This document shows, in pieces, positions 23,801-34,686 of a stretch of 64,000 nt of DNA. How positions within the stretch are numbered: position 1 is the stretch's first letter; each line of letters starts with the position of its first letter. The notes beneath the pieces were generated by a model, which had not been told where the DNA came from, made no database searches, and saw nothing but the letters and a program-made list of their open reading frames with translations. Where the stretch lies: NCBI RefSeq assembly GCF_000340215.1, contig NW_006921542.1, forward strand, positions 63,280-127,279, read 5' to 3'. The stretch is from Pseudocercospora fijiensis CIRAD86. Taxonomy: Eukaryota > Ascomycota > Dothideomycetes > Mycosphaerellales > Mycosphaerellaceae. The translations under genes and the position numbers were made by a program.

Positions 23801-24870
23801 GTGTCTAATCGCAGCCTAAATTTCGTCGCCCGCTTCTAGAAACGCCTCTACGAGCGACTTAAAATTCAAGTACGCCTTTTAACGGCTTACTACCCGTAGA
23901 CCGATAGATAGATAGAACGGGCAAACGCCTAGATTAAACAAATTATTAGATGCTTCTATAATTACTATTAAAACGACTAGCTAAGATTAACGCCTTCTAT
24001 TAAATTTGCTATTAACAATTAGGAATTAGCGACGACTTAGACTACGCCTTTTTACGCTTCGGCTAGGTTTTACCCCCGAACCGGTATAGAACTAGTAGAG
24101 ATCGAACTAGAGCCCCTAGTAAGTAATCTAGAGAGAGACGCCGATGCCTTCGCTCTTTAGATAGCTTAGACCTACTAAGAGCTCTAGGACGAGATAAGAT
24201 ATACCTAGGAGGTATACGAGTACTACGCTAATTAGCGTAGACGCGCCGCACTAGACTACTAAGTCGGAGACTACGTCTACCTCGACTTACGGTATATTAG
24301 AACTAACCGACCTTCGAAAAAGCTCGACTAGAAAAACCTAGGACTATTCCGAATTATAAAGAAAGTCGGTACGTACGTATACGAGCTAGATCTTCCCGAT
24401 AATCTTAATATTTACCCCGTTAAATACGTAGTTAACCTAAGAACCGCCGGAGAGATTACGGACCCTAAAGACATTCCGCTAATTCCGGAAGCTACCGAGG
24501 CTACGGATTAAGCCGAAGACGAACCGGAGTCTGCCTTAGGTACCGTACGGGTAATTATCGGATAGAGCTTCGGTAATACAAACTTCGGTAATCTTAACCC
24601 TCCCGGACTATAGGGAGAGGTATAGTAGGAGGGATACTTAGACGAAGATACGACCTAGGAACCTCTACGCTATATTATCTTTGCCCGCGAAGTAATCGAA
24701 GAATTCCTACGAGATTATACCGATTATATAACGATAGAGGGAGCTATCCTAGAACACTTCCTCCGAGAAGTATACAAATAGAATTTAGAACAAGGTCTCT
24801 ACCCCGAACTAGGGTAAGAATACTAGTACCTACTATATACGGACCTGCTTTAGCGTCGTAGGAACTCTAC
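20900..24870 (+). pseudogene. Gypsy pol relic (PR-RT-RH-IN)
   Basis: Readable motifs include VDYYGLNTLT, AFRTYYGLFEYLVLPFGL and the RT active site VYIDDIL at 22,121-22,141, [23 protein letters not shown], the RNase H stretch ETDTSDG, and integrase pieces (LIDFIIDLPKG, LTAYYP, ERANA). Order and motifs are those of Ty3/Gypsy. The C terminus is long and acidic after 24,430, with no clear chromodomain, unlike the element at 16.6 kb. RIP stops are frequent. Confidence 0.9.
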
Positions 24871-24892
24871 GTAAAACGAGGGGGGGGGCTAC

Positions 24893-25596
24893 TATTATAG
24901 TAGCTGCCTAGAAAGCACCGACAAGTCCTATAAGCTAGCCGCTATACTATAAAGTAATATCTAATCTAAGTTACCTTAGCGATAGGGGCCCCCTACGAAG
25001 TAGGTCGCTTAGTTAGCCGCCTATTTAGCCGTATAACGTAATACCTTAGGGACTCCCGCGGAGTCCGTATATAGTAGAATAATACGTTACGTATTAATAT
25101 ACAAACGACGGGACTATACTAAACTACGCGTACGCGTATACGGACGATAGTAAGCGAGATAGATAGAGTCGTAGGATAGATCCGAGTAGTAGGAGGGAAC
25201 CGGAAGATAGGGAAGTACTAGGAGAAATATATTTGCTTAAGAGCGGTTAAACGAGTTCGTATACGCGCGCCGCGTAAGTTAGCTAGGAAATAAAGTAGCT
25301 ACGAGATAGCGGATAAGTAGGACACGCGCGCGCGCGCTTAGCGCGTAGGGAAGGACCTAAAAGTAGAGGTTTGCTAAGAGATAAGTAAGCAAGGCATATA
25401 TACTTACGCTTACGCGTCGGGCGCGCTAGACGCCCGTAGGGCGGGATACTAAGGAAGGGGCTCTCCCTCTAAGGTACCCTTCTTCCTTTCTTCGCAGTTC
25501 GTCTTATATAGATAGTAGCTATATTAATTTAGTACTTCCTTTAGTTCCGTTTAAAGTTTAGTATACATTCTTACTACTTAGCCTCTAACCCTTATA
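24893..25596 (+). repeat. 3' LTR of the Gypsy element
   Basis: 704 bp; see the 5' LTR. Followed by target duplication CTCTT at 25,597. Confidence 0.95.
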
Positions 25597-25799
25597 CTCT
25601 TAGACTCTATCGATTATAGCGCCTTAGAGTTCTTAATACTTAGGATAGTATAGCTCGAGGAGCGGGGACTCTAGTAGCGTACCTAGCAACTATGTCTTTT
25701 ATAGCTAAGAATTATACTACTAGACTAACTAGCTAGAATATAAAATAAACGAGAAATACTTAGAATATATACCTTTAGGATACTAGATTCTCGGCACTC

Positions 25800-26580
25800 C
25801 TACTAGGGATTTTAGGGATAGGCTAGGATATCCTATCTAGACGACTCTAGTTATAAGGAGACATCTATAACCGGCTATCTAGAGGAAACGGCTCGTTAGT
25901 AGGTAACGAGAATAGTATCGGCTCTATAGGCGAAGAACCTAGCTCCCTTTCGAGCTCCTACGCCTATTAAATAGAGGCTTCCTCCGCCTCGAGAGCTTAT
26001 ACCTCCTGATCTTCCTTTATACGTAGCGACTTACGTAAGCGACGGACCTTTACGCGATACTCGAAGAGCTTCCGCGTAAGAAGGTCCTCCTCCTCTTCGG
26101 CCGCCTTAAGATCTTTAGCTATCTTTAGGCGCGCCTTCCGGATTTTCTTATACTCTATACGAGTAACTTGTATATTATAGGACTAGCTATATAGGGCGCA
26201 CTCGGAGTAGCGACCGGAACGAAGATCGACCTTATAGGGTTTACCGGCCTATTCGTAATAAAAGTAGCGGATTAGTATTTCGAAACAGTCGGCGAGGATA
26301 TTGTTTACGATATTTTCCTTACGCTAGCGAGAAGACAAGTCCTTCGATAACTTTAGTATAACAAAGAAGTTAGGAATTAGAAAGTTCCGGAATAAGGGAC
26401 TATTCCGCTTAAGAAGGGGGATAGTATTACGGATCTAATTAGTTAGAGTCCTTATATAATCTTAGAGCGACGCTAAGACTAGCGGGCTAAGCTATCGCTC
26501 TATCTTATAGAGCGATAGGAGCGGTCGAGAGCGATAGCGTCGCTTACGTCGCTTACGACTATAGACAAGATGTCTCTTTT
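25800..26580 (-). pseudogene. Charged coiled-coil gene relic
   Basis: Minus-strand reading gives RNTIPLLKRNSPLFRNF, then DLSSR.RKENIVNNILADCFE, GKPYKVDLRSGRYSECA and a long Glu/Lys/Arg heptad-like region (about 26,000-26,130). I do not recognise a named family. It lies just beyond the tRNA-like sequence interrupted by the Gypsy insertion. The 26,480-26,560 stretch carries GCGATAG repeats at its start side. Confidence 0.5.
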
Positions 26581-26829
26581 ATATTTAGGAACGCCGGAAT
26601 GCCCTTATAGCTCGAGGCGTTTAACTTATATTACCTACTTACTAATTGGAATTACCTTTATACTAATTATTCTGTCTTAGCCTCCCGCTTGTATTAGTCT
26701 CTCTAAAGAAGCCTCGGCTTGTACGTAATAAGAAGTCACCTAACGATCTATCGCGAGTAACCGTAACAATACTAAAGGAGGTTCCGAGAAGCTTAAAGGC
26801 GATAATGTTACTAGATAGCTATCTAAATA

Positions 26830-27910
26830 TAGTATAATTGCTAGTATAATATATTATTTTAGTAAAATTAATAAAGTCTTAGATACCGCTAGTAGATTAC
26901 CTAATAAACAGTGACGTAGCTTAAATATAGATAATTTTACTATTAATAATAGAGACTTCGACTATCTTGTTATATTAAGAAATATTCTAGAGATATTTAA
27001 ACATCCTACTAAGCTATTTTAGGCCCGAGACTATAAGACTATATTAAAGACTATATTAGAAATATTCAAAATTATAAGGAGTTTAGAAAAGACCTTAGAA
27101 AATCCTAGTATTAAAGCTAATCCGTTTCTAAAATACGGGTTAGAATAGGCTATTACAAAAGCCTTAGAGTATTATCCTATTAAAGATACGACCGTTTTAG
27201 ATAGTAATAGTAAAACAGTTACATTTGATAAACTAAAAGACTTGCTAGTTGTGACGGTTCTGAATCCGTATTTGAAGTTATAAGTTTTAGAAAGTCCTCC
27301 GCTTAACTTTAGCCCTATTATAATAAATAAAGTAAAAGATTATCTAAGAGAAATATATAATAGTTATAAAAGCGAGTATAATAGTACTGGGGGCCGTATA
27401 GATATTTATAACGAATCGTAAGTTACGGTTGCTAGTAGTTCTAGAGCGAATAATAACGATAGCAGCGACGACGAATTCTATATTAAAGATAATAAAGTAC
27501 GATTAGAAACAGACGAGTTAGAGACCTACTTATCTAAGCCTAGAGTGCCGAACGATAGAAATAATAGAAATTTACTAGAAGATTATTATAGAAGTATAGA
27601 GTATAGACTACCTATTATTTATAATATAGCTTAAGATTAGCTATCTATGTTAGCAACATCGGTACCTAGCGAGTCGTAGTTCTCTATAGCAGTCGATAGA
27701 TTAATAAAGAAACGTAATAGACTTAGCTCGGCGAATCTTAAGAAACTTATTATATTAAAGAGTCTAGGGGTTATTAAAGACGAAGAAGATATAATAAAAG
27801 ATAAAGAAGTAGATATAGAAAGAATTCTAGAAGCATTTAGTTCGAGTAATAAAGGAAAAGAAAAGGCTACTAAGGAAGATTTAGATTTAGAGGAATTAGA
27901 ATAAACTATA
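26830..27910 (+). pseudogene. hAT transposase relic, C-terminal half
   Basis: Plus-strand frame with a helical central part (LEIFKIIRSLEKTLEN) and a hAT dimerisation segment near 27,650-27,760: LATSVPSES.FSIAVDRLIKKRN, then LSSANLKKLIILKSLGV. It belongs to a different hAT subgroup from the 11-12 kb relic. N terminus not identified. RIP damage is lighter around 27,250, where intact TGTGACGG occurs. Confidence 0.75.
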
Positions 27911-28241
27911 GGGCTTCTAAGTAAAGACGATAAAGAATTTAGTAAAGATAAAGACTACGATGCTTTAGATATAGACAATACAGATATAGACCTAGACGCT
28001 AAAACAGGTTTTAATTAGATGAGAAGTTAGTATAGCCTATAGTATAAATATAGAGAATAATAGAAGAATATAGTACTATAATGCTAGATATTGGCTTTAT
28101 AAGTACCAATAGTACTTGCTTAGTTTAATGCTACAGTATAGGAAAAAATGTAATAAGACTAAGATCTAGAGAGGATACTCTTTTATAATTAAGGGTTATT
28201 CTATTTAACTACTAGAAATATTTATATTAGAGATTATAGGG

Positions 28242-28610
28242 TTTCCTACGTATACGATATAAATTCTGTTGTTATATAGGATGGACTTTTACTAAGTCCG
28301 ACCTAGAATACTACTATTTAGTCCCCAATGTATACTACTTTAGCGTTAGATTGCGTTGGATTTCTAAAAGTCTATTATCGGGGCCCCCCGGCTTCTAGGG
28401 CTTTTATAGCCTTCCTACGTATACGATATAAATTCTGTCGTTATATAGGATAGATCTGTACTAAGTCCGACCTAGAATACTACTATTTAGTCCCGAATCT
28501 ATACTACTTTAGCTTTAGATTGCGTTAGATTTCTCAAAGTCTAATATCGGGGGCCCCCGGCTTCTAGGGCTTTTATAGCCTTCCTACGAATACGATAAAA
28601 ATTCTATTAT
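28242..28610. repeat. 169-bp tandem repeat, 2.2 copies
   Basis: CCTACGTATACGATAT recurs at 28,245 and 28,414 and again, slightly changed, at 28,583, an exact 169-bp period. Each unit holds a run GGGGCCCCCCGG or GGGGGCCCCCGG. It lies directly downstream of the hAT relic and may be its subterminal repeat. Confidence 0.9.
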
Positions 28611-28839
28611 TATACAGGATAGATTGAGACTAAAACCAATTGTTTATTCTCTTAGTATATCTAATAATCTCTTTAAATCTTAAAGGATAAAAAAACAAAA
28701 AAAAACAAGGCCTAAATCAAAGTTTTAGTAGGGTTTTAGATTACCCCTAACTAACGATAGTGTTTGGTAGTTATATAGGCTATATATAGCCTATCTTAGA
28801 GCGATATTAGTAGCTCTAAATGTCTAAGCCTCCGAGAAT

Positions 28840-29360
28840 TTCTTCGATTTCTAAAACAAAAATTAGTACTCGTTTCGGTATTCTAGTTTATACTTACGTT
28901 CGGCGGTAAATTCTTCTAAGTTTAGAGTTAGCAAATCCTCGATTTAGGGCTCCGGAAGAGGGAGGGGACCCGGTATAACTATCGGTAGATTCTCGTTATA
29001 CTAAACAGCGACTAAAGCCTTTAGAAACGCAAACGCGGCGGCAAACCTTAAAGGCGGGCAGTAGCTTACGTACGGCGCGTTTCTAAGTCGTAGATACGCT
29101 CGTTTAGAGTCCGAATCTCGGCCTTAAGGTCCTTGATTTTGTCTATATATTTCTGAACCTTACGAAGGGTATACTTAAGAGCAAAGAAGTCGCGACGCTA
29201 AGTCGGGCTTCGAAACAGAATTAGCGAACGAACCTAGCTATCGTAGTACAAACCCGTACTTCTTTAGCGTAATACGTTTACCGAGGGACCTAGCAAAGTT
29301 GTAACGGTAATCGTAGGCATTAAAGCCGTACGGATGGTAAAAACGGCGCTATCGAGACAT
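28840..29360 (-). pseudogene. Small coiled-coil gene relic
   Basis: ATG at 29,360 (MSR.RRFYHPYGFNAYDYR) followed by GKRITLKKYGFVL and, after a frame change, an Asp/Glu/Lys/Arg heptad segment (KIKDLKAEIRTLNERIYDLE, about 29,080-29,140). Family unknown. Some Gln/Trp stops fit RIP. Confidence 0.45.
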
Positions 29361-29399
29361 CTCGAAAGGTAGAGATTTATTCGGAATTTATTAAGTTGT

Positions 29400-29985
29400 T
29401 CTATATTTCTTGTCTACGTTGCGAGTTTGTTTAGATAGAGAGACTGCGCTATACGGTCGCATAAGACGTATAGTTATACTCTATATACCCCGCTCTAAAC
29501 CCGCTCGTAGAAACATTCCTAATTTACAGCTACTATATTAGGAAATAACTTTAAAAGGCTTCGAATACCGTATAGAATTCTATAGGACGGGTTAGTAAGA
29601 AACTCTAGAAAAACAAGTTATAAGTAATCACGATATATACTACCTAGTCTATATATTTAATATTAGCTTAATATATATAGTATTCGTTTAGATATTTAGA
29701 TTTAAAGTAAGATATATTTTAGATTATTAAAAATATTATTTTTCCTAGCGAATTCTAGATCACTAGATAGCTTCATAATAAATTACATAATTTCTAAGTA
29801 TATAAAAGACTAGGTTTCCTTTTCTAATTATTATATATATAGCCTTTTTAAGCTATATTATAAATTTGCTTTTTAGATACTATTACTTTTGCAGCTATCC
29901 CTATATCTATATCATTAGATCTATTATATTACGAGATTTCTAATCTTTTTAGTATATATATTAATTCTTTAATGTTTCTATTTAT
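29400..29985. other. AT-rich degraded DNA
   Basis: Nothing recognisable; very AT-rich and CpG-poor compared with the other RIP blocks. Confidence 0.4.
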
Positions 29986-29989
29986 AGCT

Positions 29990-30950
29990 ACTATATCTAA
30001 TAAATTAGTAGTTCTCTCTAGATTTAGTTTTATTTACTTTACTAGTATTAGTACTATAACCTAGAACTATTAGGTAGTAAAAAAATCTAGATTTCTTGAA
30101 CTATATAGAGAATTTTTCTTTATACTATAACTAGTAAAACTATAAAGATATCAACTTCCCTAATAGTATATTCTAAATTATTTTAAAATTAATAGCTCTC
30201 TAGGTTTAATAGATACAGCTCTAGAAAACATTATAATATATTTAAGAGAAATAAAGACAAGGACTGATATAGGTTGCACTTTGTTAGAATAAATAGTATA
30301 ATAGTAATTACCAATAAATAATTAATTCTCTTTAAGTATTAATTTATTTAGTTTATTTTAGTTTATTAGAATTGGTAATATAGCCTACTTAGTTTAGATA
30401 TAAGAAAAATTAGATTTTCTTTAGCTATATATAGATTTAGTTTAAAATAGTATATCTAATAAACATATAATAATATTAATTTCTTTAAAAATGTATTCTA
30501 AAACGTTTGAAAATTAAGCTCTCTATAGTTTTACAAGATATAGCTCTAGTAAATATTGCAATATATTCTAGTAAAATAAGTATTAGGACTTATATATAAA
30601 ATACCTTACTATAATAACTTGTATAATTGTAATTACTAATAAATAAGTAGTTCTTTCTAAATCCTGTTTTATTTAATTTACTAGCATTCGTAATATAGTC
30701 GACTTAGTTTAGTCTTGAAAAAAATTTAACTATATAGAATTTCTTTAATAGTTTATCTATTGAAACTATAAAGATATTAACTTCTATAAGAACCTACTAC
30801 TATTATTAGAATTTTAAAAATTAAAATCTTTATAGTTTTACTAGATATTTCTATAGTAAATATTATAATATATTCTAGAGAAATAGATACTAGGACTCGT
30901 ATAGAATACAATTTACTATACTAAAATAGTATACTAGTAATTACTATTAC
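29990..30950. repeat. AT-rich tandem repeat, unit about 310-325 bp
   Basis: AATAAATTAGTAGTTCTCT-like text recurs at about 29,998, 30,317 and 30,638, and AGTTTTACAAGATATAGC-like text at about 30,202, 30,527 and 30,834. Three diverged copies, non-coding. Confidence 0.8.
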
Positions 30951-31050
30951 TATTACTATAGAATTCTCTATAGGATTACTATTACTATTACTATTACTAT
31001 TGCCAATTTGACTTTACTATTTACTATTTACTATTACTATTATAATTACT
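30930..31050. repeat. TTACTA simple repeat
   Basis: Interrupted runs of ATTACT/TTACTA. Confidence 0.9.
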
Positions 31051-31079
31051 AAGGTTTTTACATCTCTACTATAAACGTA

Positions 31080-32720
31080 GTCGACCTTCCTTACAATCCT
31101 TAGTCTAGAGAGGAGAGTACGCAAATATAATCCGCCTTACTATCGGTTATACTAACGAGCGCTAGCCTAGTTAACGGTTCCTAGAGAGTTTGTTGCCTAA
31201 TATACCTTGCGATTAGTAGAGTAAGATGCATTCGTAAACGAAGAGTATCTTGCTATACTTCGGAATCGTATGCCTCGACTTTGCTATCGGTAGTCTATAG
31301 AGAAGAGTGCATCGGGATAATAACATGCGTCGTAGGACCTAAGCTCTATTCATAACGAGAATGATAAAGATCTACCTTACTATTAGTAGTGCGGAGAGCA
31401 GACGGCATCGTAATAGCCTCGCTAAAGATAAAGAGGCGAAGTTCTACCTTGCTATCGGTAGTCCGTAGAACTAGTGTCTATTAACGAGGTGCACCTTGCC
31501 TATAATTAGTAATCTGGAATAGAACCCTCGTAATATAGCTGTCTGCCCTACTATCGGTAGGCCGGAAAGAAGAGGTGCCGAAGTATCCTGCTAGGACTAA
31601 ACTAAAGAGCAATATAACGCTAATTAACCTTGCTTTCGTAAATGTAGTCTAGGACTAAGCTATCGCCGCAAATTAGTCTAGTGTCCTCGCTATCGTAGGG
31701 AAGGTTTCTTAAGTTTTAGGATAGTACTCGAATTAGAAGAGTAGTTCGCTATTTCTCTACCTTGCTATCGGTATAGCGTGCCTTAAGAGATTTATAGAAA
31801 ACCCTATTATATACTGCAAAGACTGCCTAGAGAGTAATTTGCTATCTACGTTGCTATCGGTATAGAGAGAGAGTTTTAGGATTTATAGAAGACCCTACTA
31901 AATGCTAGAAAGACCGCCCGAAGAGTTTTTCGCTATTATATGTATCTTGCTATCGGTATTATAATCTTGCTATCGGTATTATGATTCGTAGAAGAGCCTA
32001 CGTATAGGAGAGACCGCCCGAAGAGTGCTTCGCTATTACCTACCTTGCTATTAGTAGGGAGGGACGGTTTTAAGATTCGCGGAGGAGCTACTACGTAGTG
32101 CAAACATCGCCTAAAGAGTGTTTCGCTATCGTCTACCTTGCTATCGATAGAGAGAGAGCTCTAACGCTAGAAGGACCGCCTAGAGCGTATTTCGCTATCA
32201 TCTACGTTGCCATCGGTAGGGAGAGTTTCAGTCCCGCTAGAACCGCCTAAAGAGTCCTTCGCTTTGATCTCCCTTGCCCTCGGTGGGGAGAGTTTCAAGA
32301 TTCGCCGAAGATACACCGCCAAATGAACCTTGCATCGACCTTGCCATCGTCTATAGGGAGAGAGACTGGGGATTAGCTGAGGAGCGGTATTCCGCAACCG
32401 TCTACCTTGCCATCGGCAGTGGGAGCTTCGAGATTCGCGGAAAAGTCTACGTGCTGGAAGGACCGCCTGAAGAGCCCTGCATCGACCTCCCTATCGTCGA
32501 TACTGAGAGGGACTTGAGAATTGCTGGAGAGCAATAATGCGAGGCCCGGAGAGGATTATTCGACAACCATTCACCTTGCCATCGGTAGAAAGATTTTCGA
32601 GATTTGCGGAAGAGATCGACCTTGCCATCGGCAGAGAAAGGGAATGCCGCAAGGGCCGCTGGAAACTCATTCTGCCTGCGGCGTCTACCGTGCCATCGGT
32701 AGGAGAGTGTCGCTTCATGT
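31080..32720. repeat. Long degenerate minisatellite across the RIP border
   Basis: About 18 copies of a core CTACCTTGCYATCGGTAGGGAG (given here with Y for C/T), spaced 60-110 bp, with satellite text such as GAAGAGTGTTTCGCTAT between. Left copies read TTGCTATCGG and right copies TTGCCATCGG, the CA to TA change, with the switch near 32,200. The short open frames in this stretch come from the repeat. Confidence 0.85.
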
Positions 32721-32911
32721 TTCACGACGAAAGGAAGAAGTGTCAGTGTCCTTTGTACTCGACTTGGTCCAGCTTTGTTGTTTGCTGTAAAGCCCCAGCA
32801 CCACGTCAAGGTGCGAGTACATTGCCAGGGTAGCTTTTACCCAGTTTTCCATCTGCGAGGGTTTTCGAAAAAGGAGTGCACCCACAACTCCAATGTGCCG
32901 CCGAGAGGACT

Positions 32912-33982
32912 TTACTGGTCCCAATGCTCCGGGCAGGAGTCGGCCAAAACTTTGGCCTGTTGAAGCCAGGTTATGGCGGCCTGGTGCCGATGCGTCAACT
33001 CCGGCAGCCTTCCTGGATCGCGGCAGTCCAGCACAGCCTGGCGATCTTCTTCCTCCCTCTTCTCGGCGGCGCGGACCAGCTTGGCTGCAGCACCGCGAGG
33101 TTTTGGCGCCATGTTGCGCTGCTGCCGCTGTGGCGAAGGAGGCGAAGCAGGCGGAGGCGGGGGCGTAGAGGGCAAGGGCCCGAGGGAAGAGGAGGGCCGG
33201 GAGGAGGATGAGGGCCGGTGGGAGGAGCGCGGCAGGAGGGAGGAGCGCGGCAAGGGCAAAGATGAGAGGCGCGAGGAAGATGCTCGGGGCATGGAGGGAG
33301 CATTCGAGCCCACAAAAGTCGAAGACCGGCCGTCCGACAGTGGCCGCTGACCAGCACGGCCTTGCTCCGGAGAGCGGCTTCGACTGCGAGAAGGCAGCTT
33401 CTTCTTCTTCTCCTCCATCTCCTCCAGCTCGGCGCGCAGCTCTCGCAGATCGCATGGCATCAAGTGCCAGTCCGCTGGCACGCCAGCTCCAGACGGCGAG
33501 ACCAGTCTGTGCCGCACAATCTCGACCAGCCTTGCGACAAGAGGGCGCCACTCCTCATATCGAAGCGCAATCCAGCGGAGCGTCGCAAGCGAGCGCTCAG
33601 GCCAGAAGGGAGGAGTCCTGTTTCCAGGGATGGTCCAGTCCCAGTCCGGCCATTGCTGCGAGACGCTGGCGACGGCAGTCCTCTCGAGCTCGATTTTTGG
33701 CCTGACGGCCGAGACTTGCTGCTCCAGCTCCCGCGCATGCTCAAAATTTGCCATAAAGGCCTGGTATTGTTGTGGGAATTTCTCCCGAAAAAAGCGCTCG
33801 TATGCATGAGTTTCCAACAGCCGTTGGGCTGTCTGATGCACGTGCGACTGCAGCCAAATGATCAAATGATCGGGCCTTGCGGCCGCTCTTCTTCCAGCTT
33901 GATTGAAAAAATATTCCTCTTCCAAAAGAGGGCCGGCGGGCGCAGCAGCAGCAGAAGCAGGAGCGGAGGCGGAGGCAGACAT
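32912..33982 (-). CDS. Hypothetical 356-residue protein
   Basis: An uninterrupted minus-strand frame with fungal-type codon use. Residues 1-17 are Ala/Ser-rich. Residues 20-190 form a mostly helical, Trp-rich domain ([20 protein letters not shown] at 111-130). Residues 191-205 are a KKKK plus RSRSRS stretch (possible nuclear signal), residues 215-285 are Ser/Pro-rich and disordered, and 295-356 are a charged helical tail. I do not recognise the family. The start at 33,982 is the first ATG after a GGCGGCAGA repeat tract; an upstream ATG at 34,169 is in another frame. The gene is divergent from the DUF7924-type gene at 34,687, about 700 bp away. The overlapping opposite-strand frames are GC-rich shadows. 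Confidence 0.6.
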   Translation of the reverse strand: MSASASAPASAAAAPAGPLLEEEYFFNQAGRRAAARPDHLIIWLQSHVHQTAQRLLETHAYERFFREKFPQQYQAFMANFEHARELEQQVSAVRPKIELERTAVASVSQQWPDWDWTIPGNRTPPFWPERSLATLRWIALRYEEWRPLVARLVEIVRHRLVSPSGAGVPADWHLMPCDLRELRAELEEMEEKKKKLPSRSRSRSPEQGRAGQRPLSDGRSSTFVGSNAPSMPRASSSRLSSLPLPRSSLLPRSSHRPSSSSRPSSSLGPLPSTPPPPPASPPSPQRQQRNMAPKPRGAAAKLVRAAEKREEEDRQAVLDCRDPGRLPELTHRHQAAITWLQQAKVLADSCPEHWDQ

Positions 33983-34009
33983 GATGGCGGCGGAGGGAGG
34001 CAGCGATCG

Positions 34010-34093
34010 CAGAGGCAGAGGCGGCGGCAGAGGCGGCGGCAGAGGCGGCGGCAGAGGCAGAGGCAGAGGCAGAGGCAGAGGCAGAGGCGGCGT
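34010..34093. repeat. GGCGGCAGA / GGCAGA microsatellite
   Basis: Units of 9 then 6 bp, immediately upstream of the 33,982 start. Confidence 0.9.
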
Positions 34094-34343
34094 TGGTCTG
34101 GTGGGATTCTCTCCTTGTCTTGGATCTTGGACTTGACGTTGTCGATGGTGTCAGAGGACTCGATCTCAAAGGGTGGCCTTTGAGCCTGCGGCCTTGATGC
34201 AGCTACCGAGAAAGAAGAAGGGGAGAAGGTTCAGTTGGCACTTGTCCTTGCATCTCTACCTACATCAACTGCCTTCCCTCCTTGCAGTGCACCTACTGAT
34301 GCATCCGTCCGTTGCTACCTGCTGTGTGCTGCTCTTACTGTCT

Positions 34344-34366
34344 AAGCTGTCACTCGCTGACAGCTT
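34344..34366. promoter_or_regulatory. Perfect hairpin, 9-bp stem, loop CTCGC
   Basis: AAGCTGTCA, loop CTCGC, TGACAGCTT. First of two identical stems within imperfect 76-80 bp tandem repeats (about 34,310-34,510) lying 180-340 bp upstream of the 34,687 start. Confidence 0.75.
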
Positions 34367-34419
34367 GTGTGGTAGGCACAGTCGTGAACTCGTACGATGC
34401 TGCGCTGCTCTTACTTTGT

Positions 34420-34442
34420 AAGCTGTCAGCGAGTGACAGCTT
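34420..34442. promoter_or_regulatory. Second hairpin, same stem, inverted loop GCGAG
   Basis: Same AAGCTGTCA/TGACAGCTT stem 76 bp downstream; the loop GCGAG is the exact reverse complement of CTCGC in the first copy. Confidence 0.75.
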
Positions 34443-34686
34443 GTGGAGTAGGTGCCGTTGTGGAATTGTACGATGTTGTGCTGCTCTTTCTGTCTGAGCT
34501 GGAGTAACGCGAGCGAGACATCCCCCGTCTCGAGAACGTGGGGTGGCAATGTGGGTGGAGCGGGATTGGCACTCGGCATACCTGCCCACCCCACATCCCG
34601 ATCTTTCTCTCCGCATCTCCATCTCCATGCGGAGCTTGTCATCAGATTGCCAGCGCTGACACACCGCCTCTTCATCCTCTTCAACC

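Larger units (their letters stand above)
18885..25596 (+). mobile_element. Full-length RIP-killed Ty3/Gypsy LTR element
   Basis: Two near-identical direct repeats of 704 bp (18,885-19,588 and 24,893-25,596) bound the element. The 5' copy begins TG and the 3' copy TA, a RIP change, and both end TA for CA. The five bases before (18,880-18,884) and after (25,597-25,601) are both CTCTT, a 5-bp target-site duplication. Inside are gag and pol relics on the plus strand. Total 6,712 bp. Confidence 0.95.

Noticed and set aside
31080..32720. CRISPR-like spaced repeats
   Set aside because: Units are degenerate with uneven spacing and the genome is fungal; it is a minisatellite.
32167..32833. Several overlapping 75-120 codon frames
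   Set aside because: Produced by the CTACCTTGCCATCGG minisatellite.
33208..34183. Long plus-strand frames opposite the 356-residue gene
   Set aside because: GC-rich shadows: Arg/Gly/Gln low complexity, and the opposite strand has the more protein-like sequence.
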